The notes: generated by a model from the sequence alone, not told the origin. A DNA stretch of 64,000 bases from Rheinheimera texasensis DSM 17496 (GCF_000711985.1 NZ_KL544005.1:881970-945969); one strand, 5' to 3'. Positions 17,397-26,584 are shown, counted from the first letter of the stretch. Made by a program: numbers and translations.

Positions 17397-18077
17397 TCAG
17401 ACGCATAAACGATAACCAACGCCGGCTTCAGTTTTCAGATGCGCTGGCGCGGCCGGATTGTCCTCCAGTTTTTGCCGAAGGCCAGCCATATGCACGCGGA
17501 TATATTCCGGCCTGTCCTGATAAGCAGCGCCCCAGACCTGCGTCAGAATTTGGTTGTGCGTCAGCGCCGAGCCGGCGTGCCGCAACAGACATAACAACAT
17601 TTCATATTCGGTTTTGGTCAGATGTACCAAAGCTCCGGATTTGTGCACCAGCCGCTGCACCGGGTCGACCTTCACAGTGCCAAAACTCAGCAGCGGGCTC
17701 TGGCCATGGCGGGGCCGCAATGCTGCGCGCAGCCGTGCCAGCAGTTCCCCGGCGCTGAAGGGTTTGGTCACGTAGTCGTTGGCGCCGCTGTCCAGTGCCG
17801 TGACTTTGTCCTGCTCTTTACCCCGCGCAGAAATCACAATGACCGGAATGTCCGACCATTGCCGCAACTGGCGGAGCAGTTCAATGCCATCGATGTCGGG
17901 CAGGCCTAAATCCAGCAATAGCAGGTCAAACGCCTGACTGGCCAGCGACTGCAGGCCGGCCTGCCCCTCGGAACATAGCTGCAGTGCATAACCCTGGCTT
18001 TGCAATAAAGTCTGTAAAAAGCTCTGCATGCCGGCGTCATCTTCCAGCACCAGCACTGAGGCGTTCGTGGTTTTCAT
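17397..18077 (-). CDS. KdpE-like OmpR-family response regulator linked to TrkH
   Basis: The protein has 226 residues from the ATG at 18077, which overlaps the kinase stop by four bases (ATGA). The receiver has Asp56 and VTKPFS; the DNA-binding domain ends RVHMAGLRQKLEDNP...TEAGVGYRLCV, very close in style to the true KdpE 10 kb away. It is third in a trkH-kinase-regulator operon, so it most likely controls Trk potassium uptake or related genes. Confidence 0.9.
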   Translation of the reverse strand: MKTTNASVLVLEDDAGMQSFLQTLLQSQGYALQLCSEGQAGLQSLASQAFDLLLLDLGLPDIDGIELLRQLRQWSDIPVIVISARGKEQDKVTALDSGANDYVTKPFSAGELLARLRAALRPRHGQSPLLSFGTVKVDPVQRLVHKSGALVHLTKTEYEMLLCLLRHAGSALTHNQILTQVWGAAYQDRPEYIRVHMAGLRQKLEDNPAAPAHLKTEAGVGYRLCV

Positions 18078-19120
18078 TGTGGCCACTCCAGCAAGGCGGT
18101 GACGCCGCGCTCGCCCGTCTCCAGTGCAAAACGGCCCTGATGCAACGCGGCTACGGTTTGGCAAATGCGTAAGCCAAGCCCGGTGCCGCTGTCGCGCTGC
18201 ACAATATGTTTTCGCCCAGCAGCATTGTGCAGGCGCAGCTGATACCAGCCGTTGGCAGCACTTAACTGCAGCTGATACGGCGGAGCGCCATGGCGCAGTG
18301 CATTTTCCAGCATATTGGCCAGCGCCATTTCCAGTAATTCAGCATCGCCGCTAAACAGCTGCCCGTCCGCTTCCGGGCTTTGCTGACAGATAGGCGCCAG
18401 AAAGGCGGCATCTTCCGGCCGGCGCGCCAGGGCTCCGGCCATTAAATCTGCGGCACTGAATGCAGTACGGCGCAGCGAATCGCCCATCAGCTGCGCTTTA
18501 CTCAGTTCCAGCACTTTTTCAAAATGTTGATTGAGCAGCAAACTTTGCTGATAGATATTCTGCGCCTGTTGCCGGCGCTGCTCGTCAGACAGTTGCAGCG
18601 CATCGTCTGCCAGCATGCTGGATGCGCCCATAATAGTGGCAAGCGGTGTGCGCAGGTCATGCGACAAGCTGCGCAGCAGCACGGCGCGTTGTTGCTCCAG
18701 CTCTACTTGCAGCTGTTGCCGGGCACTGTGTTCCTGCTGCCGGCGTAACCGGTCCGCCAGATAGCTGATAAAAAGCCCAAAAGCAGCCATGACAAAAAAG
18801 CTGATAAAGTTGTTGGTATCGTGCACGTCAAGCGTGTAATACGGCGGCACAAAACACCAGTTCAGCAGCAGCACCGACCACAAAGTCGTCAGCAGTGCCG
18901 GCGTTTTACCAAACTGCAGCGCCATTGCACTGATCCACAGCAACATCAGCATTGCCACGTCGGTCGGGCTGACGGCAGCGCGCAGCGGCAATAACAGCAC
19001 ACAACCGAGCAGCGGCAGCAGCAAAATACCGCCGGTTGACCACAGCCAATAAGCCGTGGTCCCGGCGTTCACCGGCTTTCCCGCCAACACTGAACTGAAT
19101 TGCTGCCAGCGCACCCGCAT
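18074..19120 (-). CDS. Short KdpD-like sensor histidine kinase (DUF4118 sensor, no KdpD/USP head)
   Basis: The protein has 348 residues. Four membrane helices of the DUF4118 type occupy about 27-125 (including LLLNWCFVPPYYTLDVHDTNNFISFFVMAAFGLFISYLADRL). A dimerisation/phosphoacceptor domain follows with SLSHDLRTPLATIMG (His about 155), and then an ATPase domain with ANMLENALRHG. It equals the C-terminal part of KdpD without the nucleotide-binding and stress domains. Its gene lies four bases after trkH. Confidence 0.9.
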   Translation of the reverse strand: MRVRWQQFSSVLAGKPVNAGTTAYWLWSTGGILLLPLLGCVLLLPLRAAVSPTDVAMLMLLWISAMALQFGKTPALLTTLWSVLLLNWCFVPPYYTLDVHDTNNFISFFVMAAFGLFISYLADRLRRQQEHSARQQLQVELEQQRAVLLRSLSHDLRTPLATIMGASSMLADDALQLSDEQRRQQAQNIYQQSLLLNQHFEKVLELSKAQLMGDSLRRTAFSAADLMAGALARRPEDAAFLAPICQQSPEADGQLFSGDAELLEMALANMLENALRHGAPPYQLQLSAANGWYQLRLHNAAGRKHIVQRDSGTGLGLRICQTVAALHQGRFALETGERGVTALLEWPQ

Positions 19121-19123
19121 GCC

Positions 19124-20602
19124 TCAATACCGCCAATACGACGGAGTAAATAACACTACCAGCGTCAGAATTTCGAGCCGGCCCAATAACATGCCCAAAC
19201 TTAACCACCATTTGGCACCATCTGGCAAGCTGGCAAAGTTGCCGGCCGGGCCAATAATACTGCCAAGCCCCGGCCCGACGTTGGCAACCGCTGTCGCTGC
19301 GCCGGTCAGTGCTGTGACTACATCTAATTCATAAAACGACAACATCAGCGCGATAAAGCCAATGCTGGCGAAGTAGATAAAACAGAATGCCAGCACATTA
19401 CCAAGCAATTGGTCGTCAACCGATTTACCGCCATATTTCTGGCTCCACACCGCTTTGGGATGGATCAGCAGTTTCAGCTGCTTCACCAGCAACATCGCCG
19501 ACAACTGGATACGAAAAATTTTCAGGCCACCGGACGTGGAGCCCGAGCAAGCGCCGGCAAAAGTGATGTAAAAGAATAACATCACCGCCATATTGCCCCA
19601 TAAGGTGTAATCCTCTGAAGCAAAACCGCAGGTGGTAATAATAGAAACGACATTAAAAAAGCTATGGGTCAACGCATCCAACGCATCCCGCGCATTGTGT
19701 TTGACCTGATAAAAAGTCAGCAGCGCGGTGCAGAAAGCAACAATTAACAGAAAAGCCCGCACCTGCGGATCTTTCCACAACGCCTTGCGGTCACCTTTCA
19801 CCATGCTGATAAACAGCACAAAAGGCATCGCCGCCAGCAACATAAAAAAGCTGCTGAGCCAATAAATCTGGGGCATGTCTTTGTAAATGCCAAAAGATGC
19901 ATCGTAGTTGGCAAAACCACCGGTCGCGACGGTCGCCATCATGTGGGTGATAGCATCAAAACCATTCATACCAGCCAGATAATAACTGATGGCCGTGACC
20001 AGACTCAGCACCAGATACACCCCACCAATGGCCGCTGACATCGACGAACTGCGCGGCAGGATTTTCTCCGAGGTGTCTGAACTTTCAGTTTTAAACAGTT
20101 TCATCCCGCCGATTTTAAGTGCCGGCAAAATCGCAATCGCCATCACGATTATACCAATGCCACCAATCCAGTTCAGGATGGCGCGCCAGTACAAAATGCC
20201 TTTGGGCATATTATCGAGGCCCGAGTACACAGTAGACCCCGTGGTGGTAATGCCTGAGACGGTTTCAAACCAGGCATCGGTAAAGCTTGAATCAGGAATA
20301 ATCAGCCAGAAAGGTAAGGCCGAAAACACACAGATAATCAGCCAGCTTAACGTGGTCAGTAAAAACAACTGGCGTTGTTTCATCGCGACCGCTTCGCGCC
20401 CCATCAGCGTCAGGCTATAACCAACAATGACGCAACTGGCCGCAGTGCCGAGAAAAGTCCAGAAACTGTTTTCGTTGAAATATACCGACACTGCAGCACC
20501 AGACAGGTGCACCAGCGACAACAGCAACAACAAATAACCCAATACTTTATAAATCAGCAGGCGACCACTGGCGCGCGGCCCCTGCACAGCTAAACCGGAC
20601 AT
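19124..20602 (-). CDS. trkH: TrkH-family potassium uptake channel
   Basis: This 492-residue polytopic protein has the four pore loops of the Trk/Ktr superfamily: SGITTTGSTVY, ATVATGGFANYDASF, VVSIITTCGFASEDYT and TAVANVGPGLGSI. The motif GACSGSTSGGLKIFRI is strongly conserved in TrkH. The gene opens an operon with a KdpD-like kinase and KdpE-like regulator. TrkA, the cytosolic gating subunit, is not in this window. Confidence 0.95.
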   Translation of the reverse strand: MSGLAVQGPRASGRLLIYKVLGYLLLLLSLVHLSGAAVSVYFNENSFWTFLGTAASCVIVGYSLTLMGREAVAMKQRQLFLLTTLSWLIICVFSALPFWLIIPDSSFTDAWFETVSGITTTGSTVYSGLDNMPKGILYWRAILNWIGGIGIIVMAIAILPALKIGGMKLFKTESSDTSEKILPRSSSMSAAIGGVYLVLSLVTAISYYLAGMNGFDAITHMMATVATGGFANYDASFGIYKDMPQIYWLSSFFMLLAAMPFVLFISMVKGDRKALWKDPQVRAFLLIVAFCTALLTFYQVKHNARDALDALTHSFFNVVSIITTCGFASEDYTLWGNMAVMLFFYITFAGACSGSTSGGLKIFRIQLSAMLLVKQLKLLIHPKAVWSQKYGGKSVDDQLLGNVLAFCFIYFASIGFIALMLSFYELDVVTALTGAATAVANVGPGLGSIIGPAGNFASLPDGAKWWLSLGMLLGRLEILTLVVLFTPSYWRY

Positions 20603-20982
20603 CGGTTCACACCTCTTCAGACTCAGACTGATAGTCTAAAAGAGCGCGTTGCAGCACTTTATAAAGAAAGTATAAGGATTGGCATCAGGACGTCAGAGCG
20701 ACGCGCCACTTCTGCCAAAGCTTTGGGCCTGGATACTGAATGAATGTCGCATTGCAGAGCAGGAAAGTGCGCCAGTGATTCTGCAGCACGCAGCACAGAG
20801 CCGCAGCAGATGACAACCAGCCAGCGGAGCCAACCCCTGCAAAATCCTTTGATTGGCAAGCTCCGGCAATTCACCCTCTGCATAATTCAGCACATCAAGG
20901 CCCCGCTCGACAGTCCAAAACTGTTTTTTGCTGCAACTTGAGTTTTACTCAACTAAAGATTCGAAAAAATTCATTTAAATTT

Positions 20983-21006
20983 AGATGGCCAGCCATCCAA
21001 ACATCT
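20983..21006 (+). promoter_or_regulatory. Tandem Met boxes, probable MetJ operator
   Basis: Three contiguous in-phase 8-mers, AGATGGCC, AGCCATCC and AAACATCT, match the MetJ consensus AGACGTCT at 5, 5 and 6 of 8 positions. They sit about 40 bases before the MetF-like gene start. MetJ binds tandem 8-bp boxes cooperatively, and metF is a classical target. The rest of 20603-20982 holds no gene that I can support. Confidence 0.5.
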
Positions 21007-21046
21007 GTATACTTAGCCATATCAGCTTCTATAAGAGATTTCGATT

Positions 21047-22003
21047 ATGCCGCTCAGTCTGCAGCAAAAAATTCAGGACCCTACGCAAGGGGTCTACCTG
21101 ATTGGTACTACGCCGCCAAAGGCTGGCACTGCTGCAGATAAAACTGAGCGTATCGCCGGCAAACTGCTGAAGCGCTTAAACGAAATTGAGTTCGACGGTT
21201 TAGTGGTGTACGACATTCAGGATGAAAGCAGCCGCGTCAGCAGTGAACGGCCGTTCCCGTTTCACGCCACGCTGGACCCACGCGACTACAGCCTGCTGCT
21301 GCGCAAACTGGCGCGCCGCGATGTCATCACGTACAAGTCGGTGGCACAGCGCGATGCGGCAGAGTTCCGCGACTGGCTCGGCGAAACCGCCCGGGATTAT
21401 CAGCTGCAAAATTTGGTGTTGGTCGGTAGCCCTTCTTCCAACGGTACTATAAAACTGAGTCTGGCCGACGCTTACCGCGAGCTGGCTGAACACCCGGCCG
21501 ATGTGTATCTGGGTGGCGTCGCTATCGCTGAACGCCACGCCAGTAAAGGCAATGAGCACCAACGTCTGATTGAAAAATCAGCTCAGGGCTGCCAATTTTT
21601 TATCACCCAGGCGGTGTACAACGCCCAGGCCACGATAGATTTACTGACCAGCTACGCCCGCAGCTGCCGCCAGCAAGGCCTGACACCGAACCGCATTATT
21701 TTGACCTTCACCCCTTGTGGTGGCGAACAGACCTTAGATTTTATGCAGTGGCTTGGCATTTCAGTGCCACTCGCTGCCCGCTACCGCATTCTGGACGCCG
21801 AAAACCCGCTGAACGAATCCATTCGCTTATGCCGCGACAATCTGCAGCAAATCCTGCAGCACTGCGCCAGCCTGGATATTCCGCTCGGCTTGAACGTTGA
21901 GAGTCTGACCAACAGACGCGAAGAGATCGACGCTTCTGTATTGTTGTTCCGCTTGCTCAAAGCCACCATGGAGTTACATCTGGCAGAGAAGCAAGTCGCC
22001 TGA
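21047..22003 (+). CDS. Methylenetetrahydrofolate reductase-like protein (MetF-related barrel)
   Basis: The protein has 318 residues. The segments VVYDIQDESSR, DAYRELAEHPADVYLGGVAIAERH, KSAQGCQFFITQAVYNAQATIDLL and RIILTFTPCGGEQTLDFMQWLG fit the FAD-dependent TIM barrel of the MTHFR family, with the FITQ segment well conserved. It differs from E. coli MetF in the first part, so it belongs to a divergent branch and the reaction should be treated as probable. Possible MetJ boxes upstream support a role in methionine or folate metabolism. It stands alone; no adjacent met gene is seen. Confidence 0.75.
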   Translation: MPLSLQQKIQDPTQGVYLIGTTPPKAGTAADKTERIAGKLLKRLNEIEFDGLVVYDIQDESSRVSSERPFPFHATLDPRDYSLLLRKLARRDVITYKSVAQRDAAEFRDWLGETARDYQLQNLVLVGSPSSNGTIKLSLADAYRELAEHPADVYLGGVAIAERHASKGNEHQRLIEKSAQGCQFFITQAVYNAQATIDLLTSYARSCRQQGLTPNRIILTFTPCGGEQTLDFMQWLGISVPLAARYRILDAENPLNESIRLCRDNLQQILQHCASLDIPLGLNVESLTNRREEIDASVLLFRLLKATMELHLAEKQVA

Positions 22004-22097
22004 TGCTGTTTTTTGCCCTGCGGGCGGCGTATTTGTTGTAGTAATCATTTTTACCTCTGCGGTGAGACCGTCTAGCAGAGAATTCACCTAACGGTGA

Positions 22098-22495
22098 GTT
22101 CCTTTCTTTTGCCTTGCCAAAAGAAAGGAACCGAAAGAAAAGGCGCTACCGTCGCCGTGCTCAGACACCCATTCCGGTCGTCGCACGATTAAAACCTTGG
22201 CCAACGATTTTCAGCCGGCTCGCTCCAACGGGCAGCTGCCCTCAGTAGTTGGCTTTGCTTTTAATTTTCTTACACTTAAACCAGCTCCAACTAAGAAAAC
22301 CAACTCCCCGTTGTAGCGAGCCGTTGAAAAATGGTGATTTGAGGTTTTAAGAAAACGAGTGTTTGAGCGATTCGACGTTAGCGAATCGCGAGTTGCGTTT
22401 TCGCCTCAAATTGCCATTTTTCAACGGGCTTTCGAGCGGAACCGGGGTCGGTTTTTCTTTGGTTACTTTCTTTTGCTGAAACAAAAGAAAGTGAC
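22098..22495. repeat. Large nested palindromic intergenic element
   Basis: The gap 22004-22658 carries at least four long inverted repeats and no supportable gene. Two hairpins of the same kind bracket it: GTTCCTTTCTTTTG/CAAAAGAAAGGAAC at 22098-22131 and GTTACTTTCTTTTG/CAAAAGAAAGTGAC at 22462-22495. Inside are 17-base arms at 22216-22232 and 22307-22323 with one mismatch, and 22-base arms at 22323-22344 and 22404-22425 with two mismatches. The latter enclose a further GCGATTCG/CGAATCGC hairpin. The symmetry suggests a dispersed repeat or structured RNA. Confidence 0.7.
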
Positions 22496-22658
22496 TCACC
22501 GACAGGTGAATTCTTTGCTAAGCGGTCTTGCGGCGAAGGCAAAAATGATGGCAGCAGCCAGCGCCAACAGCGCAACTCGCAGATCCTGACGACAATCCAC
22601 AAGCAGCATGGTACTGTCAATACAAACACCTGATCACAATCACATTTTCTGGACTTCA

Positions 22659-23849
22659 ATGAACCTGTTGCCGCCAAGCCAATCCGTTGGCCAATCCTCC
22701 CGCCACAGCGGACTCGACCTGCTGCGCGCCTGCGCTATCTTGCTGGTGTTTATGTATCACTATATGGTGTTTGTCAGCGGCGAGCCGACTTTTGGCTGGT
22801 TGAGCCGGATCGGTTGGGTCGGTGTGGATCTGTTTTTTGTTTTGTCCGGTTATCTGATTGGTAATCAGCTGTTCAAAGGCCTGGCACAGGGTAAACAATT
22901 GTCGTTCCGGCGCTTTTACTGGCGCCGTGCGCTGCGCACCTGGCCGGTATTCTGGCTGGTGTTGGCCGCGTTTTTTCTGCTCCCTGAATTGATGGGTGGC
23001 AATACGCCACCACCGTTGTGGCGTTTTCTGACTTTTACGCAAAATTACCAGCTAATGCCGGGCACTGCCTTTTCGCACGCCTGGTCTTTGTGCATTGAAG
23101 AGCAGTTTTATTTCCTGCTGCCGCTGGTGGCTTTTCTATGCCTGCGACTGAGCGGAAAAGTACAACACGCGTTTTATTTGATGGGTGCGCTGATTGTCGC
23201 AGCGACTTGCTATCGCTATCAGATGTGGCAGTTGTATGGCCTCGAAGCCGATGGCCAGATCCGCTATTTTAATGCCTTTATTTATTATTCCAGCTTTGCG
23301 CGGATGGATGAGCTGCTGCCCGGATTGGCAGTGGCTTTGTTTAAAAATGCCTATCCGACGCGTTGGGCTGCGCTGGCGCAACATCAGCAAAAACTGCAGC
23401 TGATCGGCTTTGGTACTGTGGCGCTGATGTTATATCTGCTGCTGAATTTCGCTTATATCAAAGGCGAGGGCTATGGCTTTTTTGCCACGGTGTTTGGTTA
23501 TTCTTTGTTGGCCATGGCGTTTGCGCTGCTGCTGGCGAGCGCACTGCAGCCCGGCAGCTTGCTGGCGCGTTGGCGGATACCGGGTGCTGCCACTTTGGCG
23601 CTCTGGTCTTATTCGTTATATCTGGTGCACAAACCCATCGGTTATATCATCAAACAACAGGCATCGGCACAAGGCTGGTCCGACAGTACTGTGTTGCTGC
23701 TGAATGTCCTGCTGTCACTGGCCGTCAGCGCGCTACTCTACAAATTAGTCGAAGCGCCGGCGATGGCACTTCGCGACCGTGTGTATCCGGATATCTTCCG
23801 CCCTGCCCTTGCTGCTGCCCCAGTCGCAAAGGCTAAGGCCGCTGGCTGA
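22659..23849 (+). CDS. Acyltransferase family 3 (OafA/YrhL-like) membrane protein
   Basis: The protein has about ten membrane helices and 396 residues from the ATG at 22659; an ATG at 22608 is in frame but lacks a ribosome site. Family motifs are GLDLLRACAILLVFMYHY near the N-terminus, GWVGVDLFFVLSGYLIG, RRALRTWPVFW and HAWSLCIEEQFYFLLPL. Such proteins O-acylate surface sugars or other envelope molecules at the inner membrane. It has no partner genes nearby. Confidence 0.9.
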   Translation: MNLLPPSQSVGQSSRHSGLDLLRACAILLVFMYHYMVFVSGEPTFGWLSRIGWVGVDLFFVLSGYLIGNQLFKGLAQGKQLSFRRFYWRRALRTWPVFWLVLAAFFLLPELMGGNTPPPLWRFLTFTQNYQLMPGTAFSHAWSLCIEEQFYFLLPLVAFLCLRLSGKVQHAFYLMGALIVAATCYRYQMWQLYGLEADGQIRYFNAFIYYSSFARMDELLPGLAVALFKNAYPTRWAALAQHQQKLQLIGFGTVALMLYLLLNFAYIKGEGYGFFATVFGYSLLAMAFALLLASALQPGSLLARWRIPGAATLALWSYSLYLVHKPIGYIIKQQASAQGWSDSTVLLLNVLLSLAVSALLYKLVEAPAMALRDRVYPDIFRPALAAAPVAKAKAAG

Positions 23850-23889
23850 TCCCACGCCGGCGCTGCTGATACTTTTTTCCAATATTGCG

Positions 23890-23913
23890 GCTGGCGCTAA
23901 AGGTTGCGCCAGC
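23890..23913. terminator. Hairpin after the acyltransferase gene, possible terminator
   Basis: A perfect 8-bp stem GCTGGCGC/GCGCCAGC with an 8-base loop lies 41 bases after the stop codon, followed only by a weak T-rich stretch. Termination is possible but not certain. Confidence 0.45.
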
Positions 23914-23978
23914 GCAACTTTGTTATTGATAGAACCAGTCCGCTGCAGAAAGCTGCTGACAAAACCTTCGCATAATCA

Positions 23979-23997
23979 TATAATGCGAATCATTCTC
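23979..23997 (+). promoter_or_regulatory. Fur box upstream of tonB
   Basis: The 19-mer TATAATGCGAATCATTCTC matches the Fur consensus at 15 of 19 positions and is 20 bases before the tonB start, overlapping the likely promoter. Iron repression of the tonB-exbBD cluster is the expected outcome. Confidence 0.8.
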
Positions 23998-24016
23998 ATA
24001 AACTTTAAGCTTTATC

Positions 24017-24670
24017 ATGTCGCGCGGAACTGCCGGAGTCTTTGTGTTGTTGTTATTGCTGCATCTTGGCGCTATTGCTGCGTTGATGCAGGCAGATGCG
24101 GCGATCACCGAACCCAAAATCGACATGGAGCCACCAAAGTTGCAGGGCGTATTGATTGCGCCTGAACCCAAAATTACACCACCACCGCCCAAAGCAGAGC
24201 CTGAGCCGCAAAAACCACAGCCAGCACCGAAAAAGCCGCCGCTGAAACCACAGCCTAAGCCAACACAAAAAACTCCGCCGCCGGTCGCCAAAGCTGCGGC
24301 AGCTGCGCCGACGCCTGCCCCCAGCAAGACAGTCCGCCAAAAAGCAGCCGTCAGCAGCCCGACAAAAACTGCCGAGCCGACCACACAATTACCCAGTGCA
24401 GACGCCGCAGGCCTGAATAACAAAGCGCCGGTGTATCCGATGTTGTCACGCAAACGCAAAGAACAGGGCACGGTCTGGCTGTTATTGCTGGTCAGTAAAG
24501 AAGGCCTGGTGAGCGAATTAAAACTGAAAAAATCCAGCGGCTTTGACCGGCTGGATCAGGCGGCGCTGCAGGCGGTGAAAAAATGGAAATTCCAGCCGGC
24601 ACGTAAACAAGGCCAACCTATTGATTATTGGTACGAATTACCGCTGAAGTTTTCGCTGCAGCAAGGTTAA
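24017..24670 (+). CDS. tonB: TonB energy-transducing protein
   Basis: The protein has 217 residues: an N-terminal membrane anchor (GVFVLLLLLHLGAIAALM), a long Pro/Lys-rich periplasm-spanning stretch (about 55-105) and a C-terminal TonB domain (YPMLSRKRKEQGTVWLLLLVSKEG...LDQAALQAVKKWKFQPA). It couples the proton motive force, through ExbB and ExbD, to outer-membrane receptors. It is followed by exbB and exbD and preceded by a Fur box. Confidence 0.95.
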   Translation: MSRGTAGVFVLLLLLHLGAIAALMQADAAITEPKIDMEPPKLQGVLIAPEPKITPPPPKAEPEPQKPQPAPKKPPLKPQPKPTQKTPPPVAKAAAAAPTPAPSKTVRQKAAVSSPTKTAEPTTQLPSADAAGLNNKAPVYPMLSRKRKEQGTVWLLLLVSKEGLVSELKLKKSSGFDRLDQAALQAVKKWKFQPARKQGQPIDYWYELPLKFSLQQG

Positions 24671-24716
24671 CGCGGATTTTTGGCGAGAAGCGCCACGTTA
24701 TTCACAGGAGTACATC

Positions 24717-25448
24717 ATGCAAGACAATCCCTATGGCATCGCGTTGTTATGGCAACAAGGCGATATGGTCAGCAAAACCGTGGCGTTTTTATTACTGCTG
24801 ATGTCAGTCGCCAGCTGGACAGTGATTGCCAGACGTAGCTACGCCTTGTGGCAACTACGCCGCTTGCAGCAGGCCGGTCGTGAGTTCTGGCATGCACAAA
24901 GTTTTCAGGCCGGTCTGACATTGTTACAGCAAGCCCGGCCCGTTGATGGCCCCGGCAATCCGTTTTTTTATCTGGCCGATCAAGGCCAGCAGGCATTGGC
25001 ACATCACAGCACGCATCGCGATGATTTACATGGCCATCTACCGCTGTCGGACTGGCTGACCGCCAACTTAAAAGGCGCTATTGATGAAAGTGCCGAGCAG
25101 CTACAGCGTGGTTTGGCGATCTTAGCTTCAGTCGGTTCCGTCGCACCTTTTGTCGGTCTGTTTGGCACTGTCTGGGGCATTTATCATGCTTTAGTCAGCC
25201 TTGGCGCCAGCGGTCAGGCCAGTATTGATAAAATTGCCGGGCCGGTCGGTGAAGCGCTGATTATGACGGCGTTTGGCCTCGCCGTGGCGATCCCGGCCAC
25301 GCTGGCTTTTAACGCCTTTAGCCGCAGCAATAAAGGCATAGTGTCGCAATTAAACCGCTTTGCCTTTCAGCTGCATGCCTACTTCATCACCGGTGCTGCG
25401 CCAAAAGCCACGGTGTCACACACTCAGCCTGTGAACGGAGCGGCCTGA
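24717..25448 (+). CDS. exbB: ExbB, proton-channel subunit of the TonB complex
   Basis: The protein has 243 residues with three membrane helices. The conserved C-terminal block ASVGSVAPFVGLFGTVWGIYHAL...GPVGEALIMTAFGLAVAIPATLAFN is the MotA/TolQ/ExbB signature. An AGGAG site precedes the start. Its stop overlaps the exbD start by one base (TGATG). Confidence 0.95.
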   Translation: MQDNPYGIALLWQQGDMVSKTVAFLLLLMSVASWTVIARRSYALWQLRRLQQAGREFWHAQSFQAGLTLLQQARPVDGPGNPFFYLADQGQQALAHHSTHRDDLHGHLPLSDWLTANLKGAIDESAEQLQRGLAILASVGSVAPFVGLFGTVWGIYHALVSLGASGQASIDKIAGPVGEALIMTAFGLAVAIPATLAFNAFSRSNKGIVSQLNRFAFQLHAYFITGAAPKATVSHTQPVNGAA

Positions 25449-25861
25449 TGTCTTTTCATAACGACTTTGACGATGACAGCGGCGTGATCAGTGAAATCAA
25501 TATGACGCCGCTGGTCGATGTGATGCTGGTGTTACTGATTATTTTTATGATCACAGTGCCGGTCTTGACGCACTCCATCCCACTGGAGCTGCCGCAGGTC
25601 AGCCATCAGCCGAGTCAGAGCAAACCGGATACTGTGACGCTGGCAGTCACCGCCGACGGTGCTGTGTACTGGAACAAGGATAAGTTAAGCCGCGAAGAAC
25701 TCACACAACGGCTGCAGCAAGCTGCACTATTAACACCACAGCCGACTTTTCAGCTAAAGGGTGACCGTGCAGTGGCCTATGAGCATGTGGTCGCCACGCT
25801 CGCCGCCGTACAACAGGCCGGTATTACTCAGCTGGGGTTTCTGACGGAACCTGGGGCATAA
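25448..25861 (+). CDS. exbD: ExbD, TonB-complex accessory protein
   Basis: The protein has 137 residues. EINMTPLVDVMLVLLIIFMITVPVL is the single membrane helix carrying the functional aspartate, followed by a periplasmic domain ending AAVQQAGITQLGFLTEP. It is the last gene of tonB-exbB-exbD. Confidence 0.95.
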   Translation: MSFHNDFDDDSGVISEINMTPLVDVMLVLLIIFMITVPVLTHSIPLELPQVSHQPSQSKPDTVTLAVTADGAVYWNKDKLSREELTQRLQQAALLTPQPTFQLKGDRAVAYEHVVATLAAVQQAGITQLGFLTEPGA

Positions 25862-25959
25862 CGCCTCTGCATACATTCGCTTACAGATTTCTGCTGTCAC
25901 AAATAAAGTTTTGCGATACAGTCAAAACAAAGGCGAATGTACTGAAGTGAGGAGCCCAT

Positions 25960-26190
25960 ATGGCAGAGCAAGGTTCAGGCGGTAATGTCATTGCCGCATT
26001 ATGCAGCGTATTTATTCCGGGACTCGGCCAGCTGGTACAGGGCCGTTTAATGCCAGCCATCTTGTTTTTTGTGGTTTGTATGGTCGGTTATGCCATGTGG
26101 TGGCTAATTTTTATCCCGGCGGTGATCGCAGGCCTCGTGCATTTGTGGTCGATTCTGGATGCCGCGACTTTTAAAACCCGCGCGTACTGA
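25960..26190 (+). CDS. Small membrane protein with GLGQL motif, function unknown
   Basis: The protein has 76 residues. The N-terminal half contains IPGLGQLVQGRLMPAILFF, a helix-turn reminiscent of TM2-like or DUF5683-type small membrane proteins, followed by a second helix pair. A TGAGGAG ribosome site is seven bases upstream. I do not recognise a specific family. Confidence 0.75.
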   Translation: MAEQGSGGNVIAALCSVFIPGLGQLVQGRLMPAILFFVVCMVGYAMWWLIFIPAVIAGLVHLWSILDAATFKTRAY

Positions 26191-26205
26191 CGGGTTTATC
26201 ACCAT

Positions 26206-26234
26206 AAAAAATGGCGCTAAAGGCGCCATTTTTT
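26206..26234. terminator. Bidirectional rho-independent terminator
   Basis: AAAAAATGGCGC and GCGCCATTTTTT form a 12-bp stem with a five-base loop between the converging small membrane protein gene and the yjdM gene. A and T tracts on the two sides allow termination in both directions. Confidence 0.9.
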
Positions 26235-26245
26235 ATTCAGTCCAA

Positions 26246-26584
26246 TCAGACCTTTTTGACGAATTCAGATTTTAACTTCATCGCGCCAAAACCGTCGATT
26301 TTGCAATCGATGTCATGATCGCCATCCACCAGCCGGATGTTTTTCACCTTAGTGCCGATTTTCACCACCAGCGACGAGCCTTTGACTTTTAAGTCTTTGA
26401 TCACGGTTACAGTATCACCATCCTGCAACACAGAGCCGGCCGAATCACGGACCTCTTTGCTGCTTTCAGCGGTGACTTCTGCGCCAGGCTGCCATTCGTG
26501 GCCGCATTCCGGGCAAACCAGCTGCACGCCGTCTTCATAGGCAAATGGGGACTGACATTGTGGACATGGGGGTAACTGACTCAT
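26246..26584 (-). CDS. yjdM: YjdM/PhnA-type zinc-ribbon protein
   Basis: The protein has 112 residues from the ATG at 26584, which has GGAG five bases upstream. An N-terminal zinc ribbon has two CxxC pairs (CPQC...CPEC) and the PhnA domain follows ([17 protein letters not shown]...[20 protein letters not shown]). Despite the old name PhnA, this family has no proven link to phosphonate use. Confidence 0.92.
   Translation of the reverse strand: MSQLPPCPQCQSPFAYEDGVQLVCPECGHEWQPGAEVTAESSKEVRDSAGSVLQDGDTVTVIKDLKVKGSSLVVKIGTKVKNIRLVDGDHDIDCKIDGFGAMKLKSEFVKKV

Noticed and set aside
20659-20883. Minus-strand frame of 74 codons upstream of the MetF-like gene
   Set aside because: It has no ribosome site, has irregular composition and no family; it is probably chance.
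22098-22495. Insertion sequence
   Set aside because: No transposase frame or target duplication is visible in the palindromic region.
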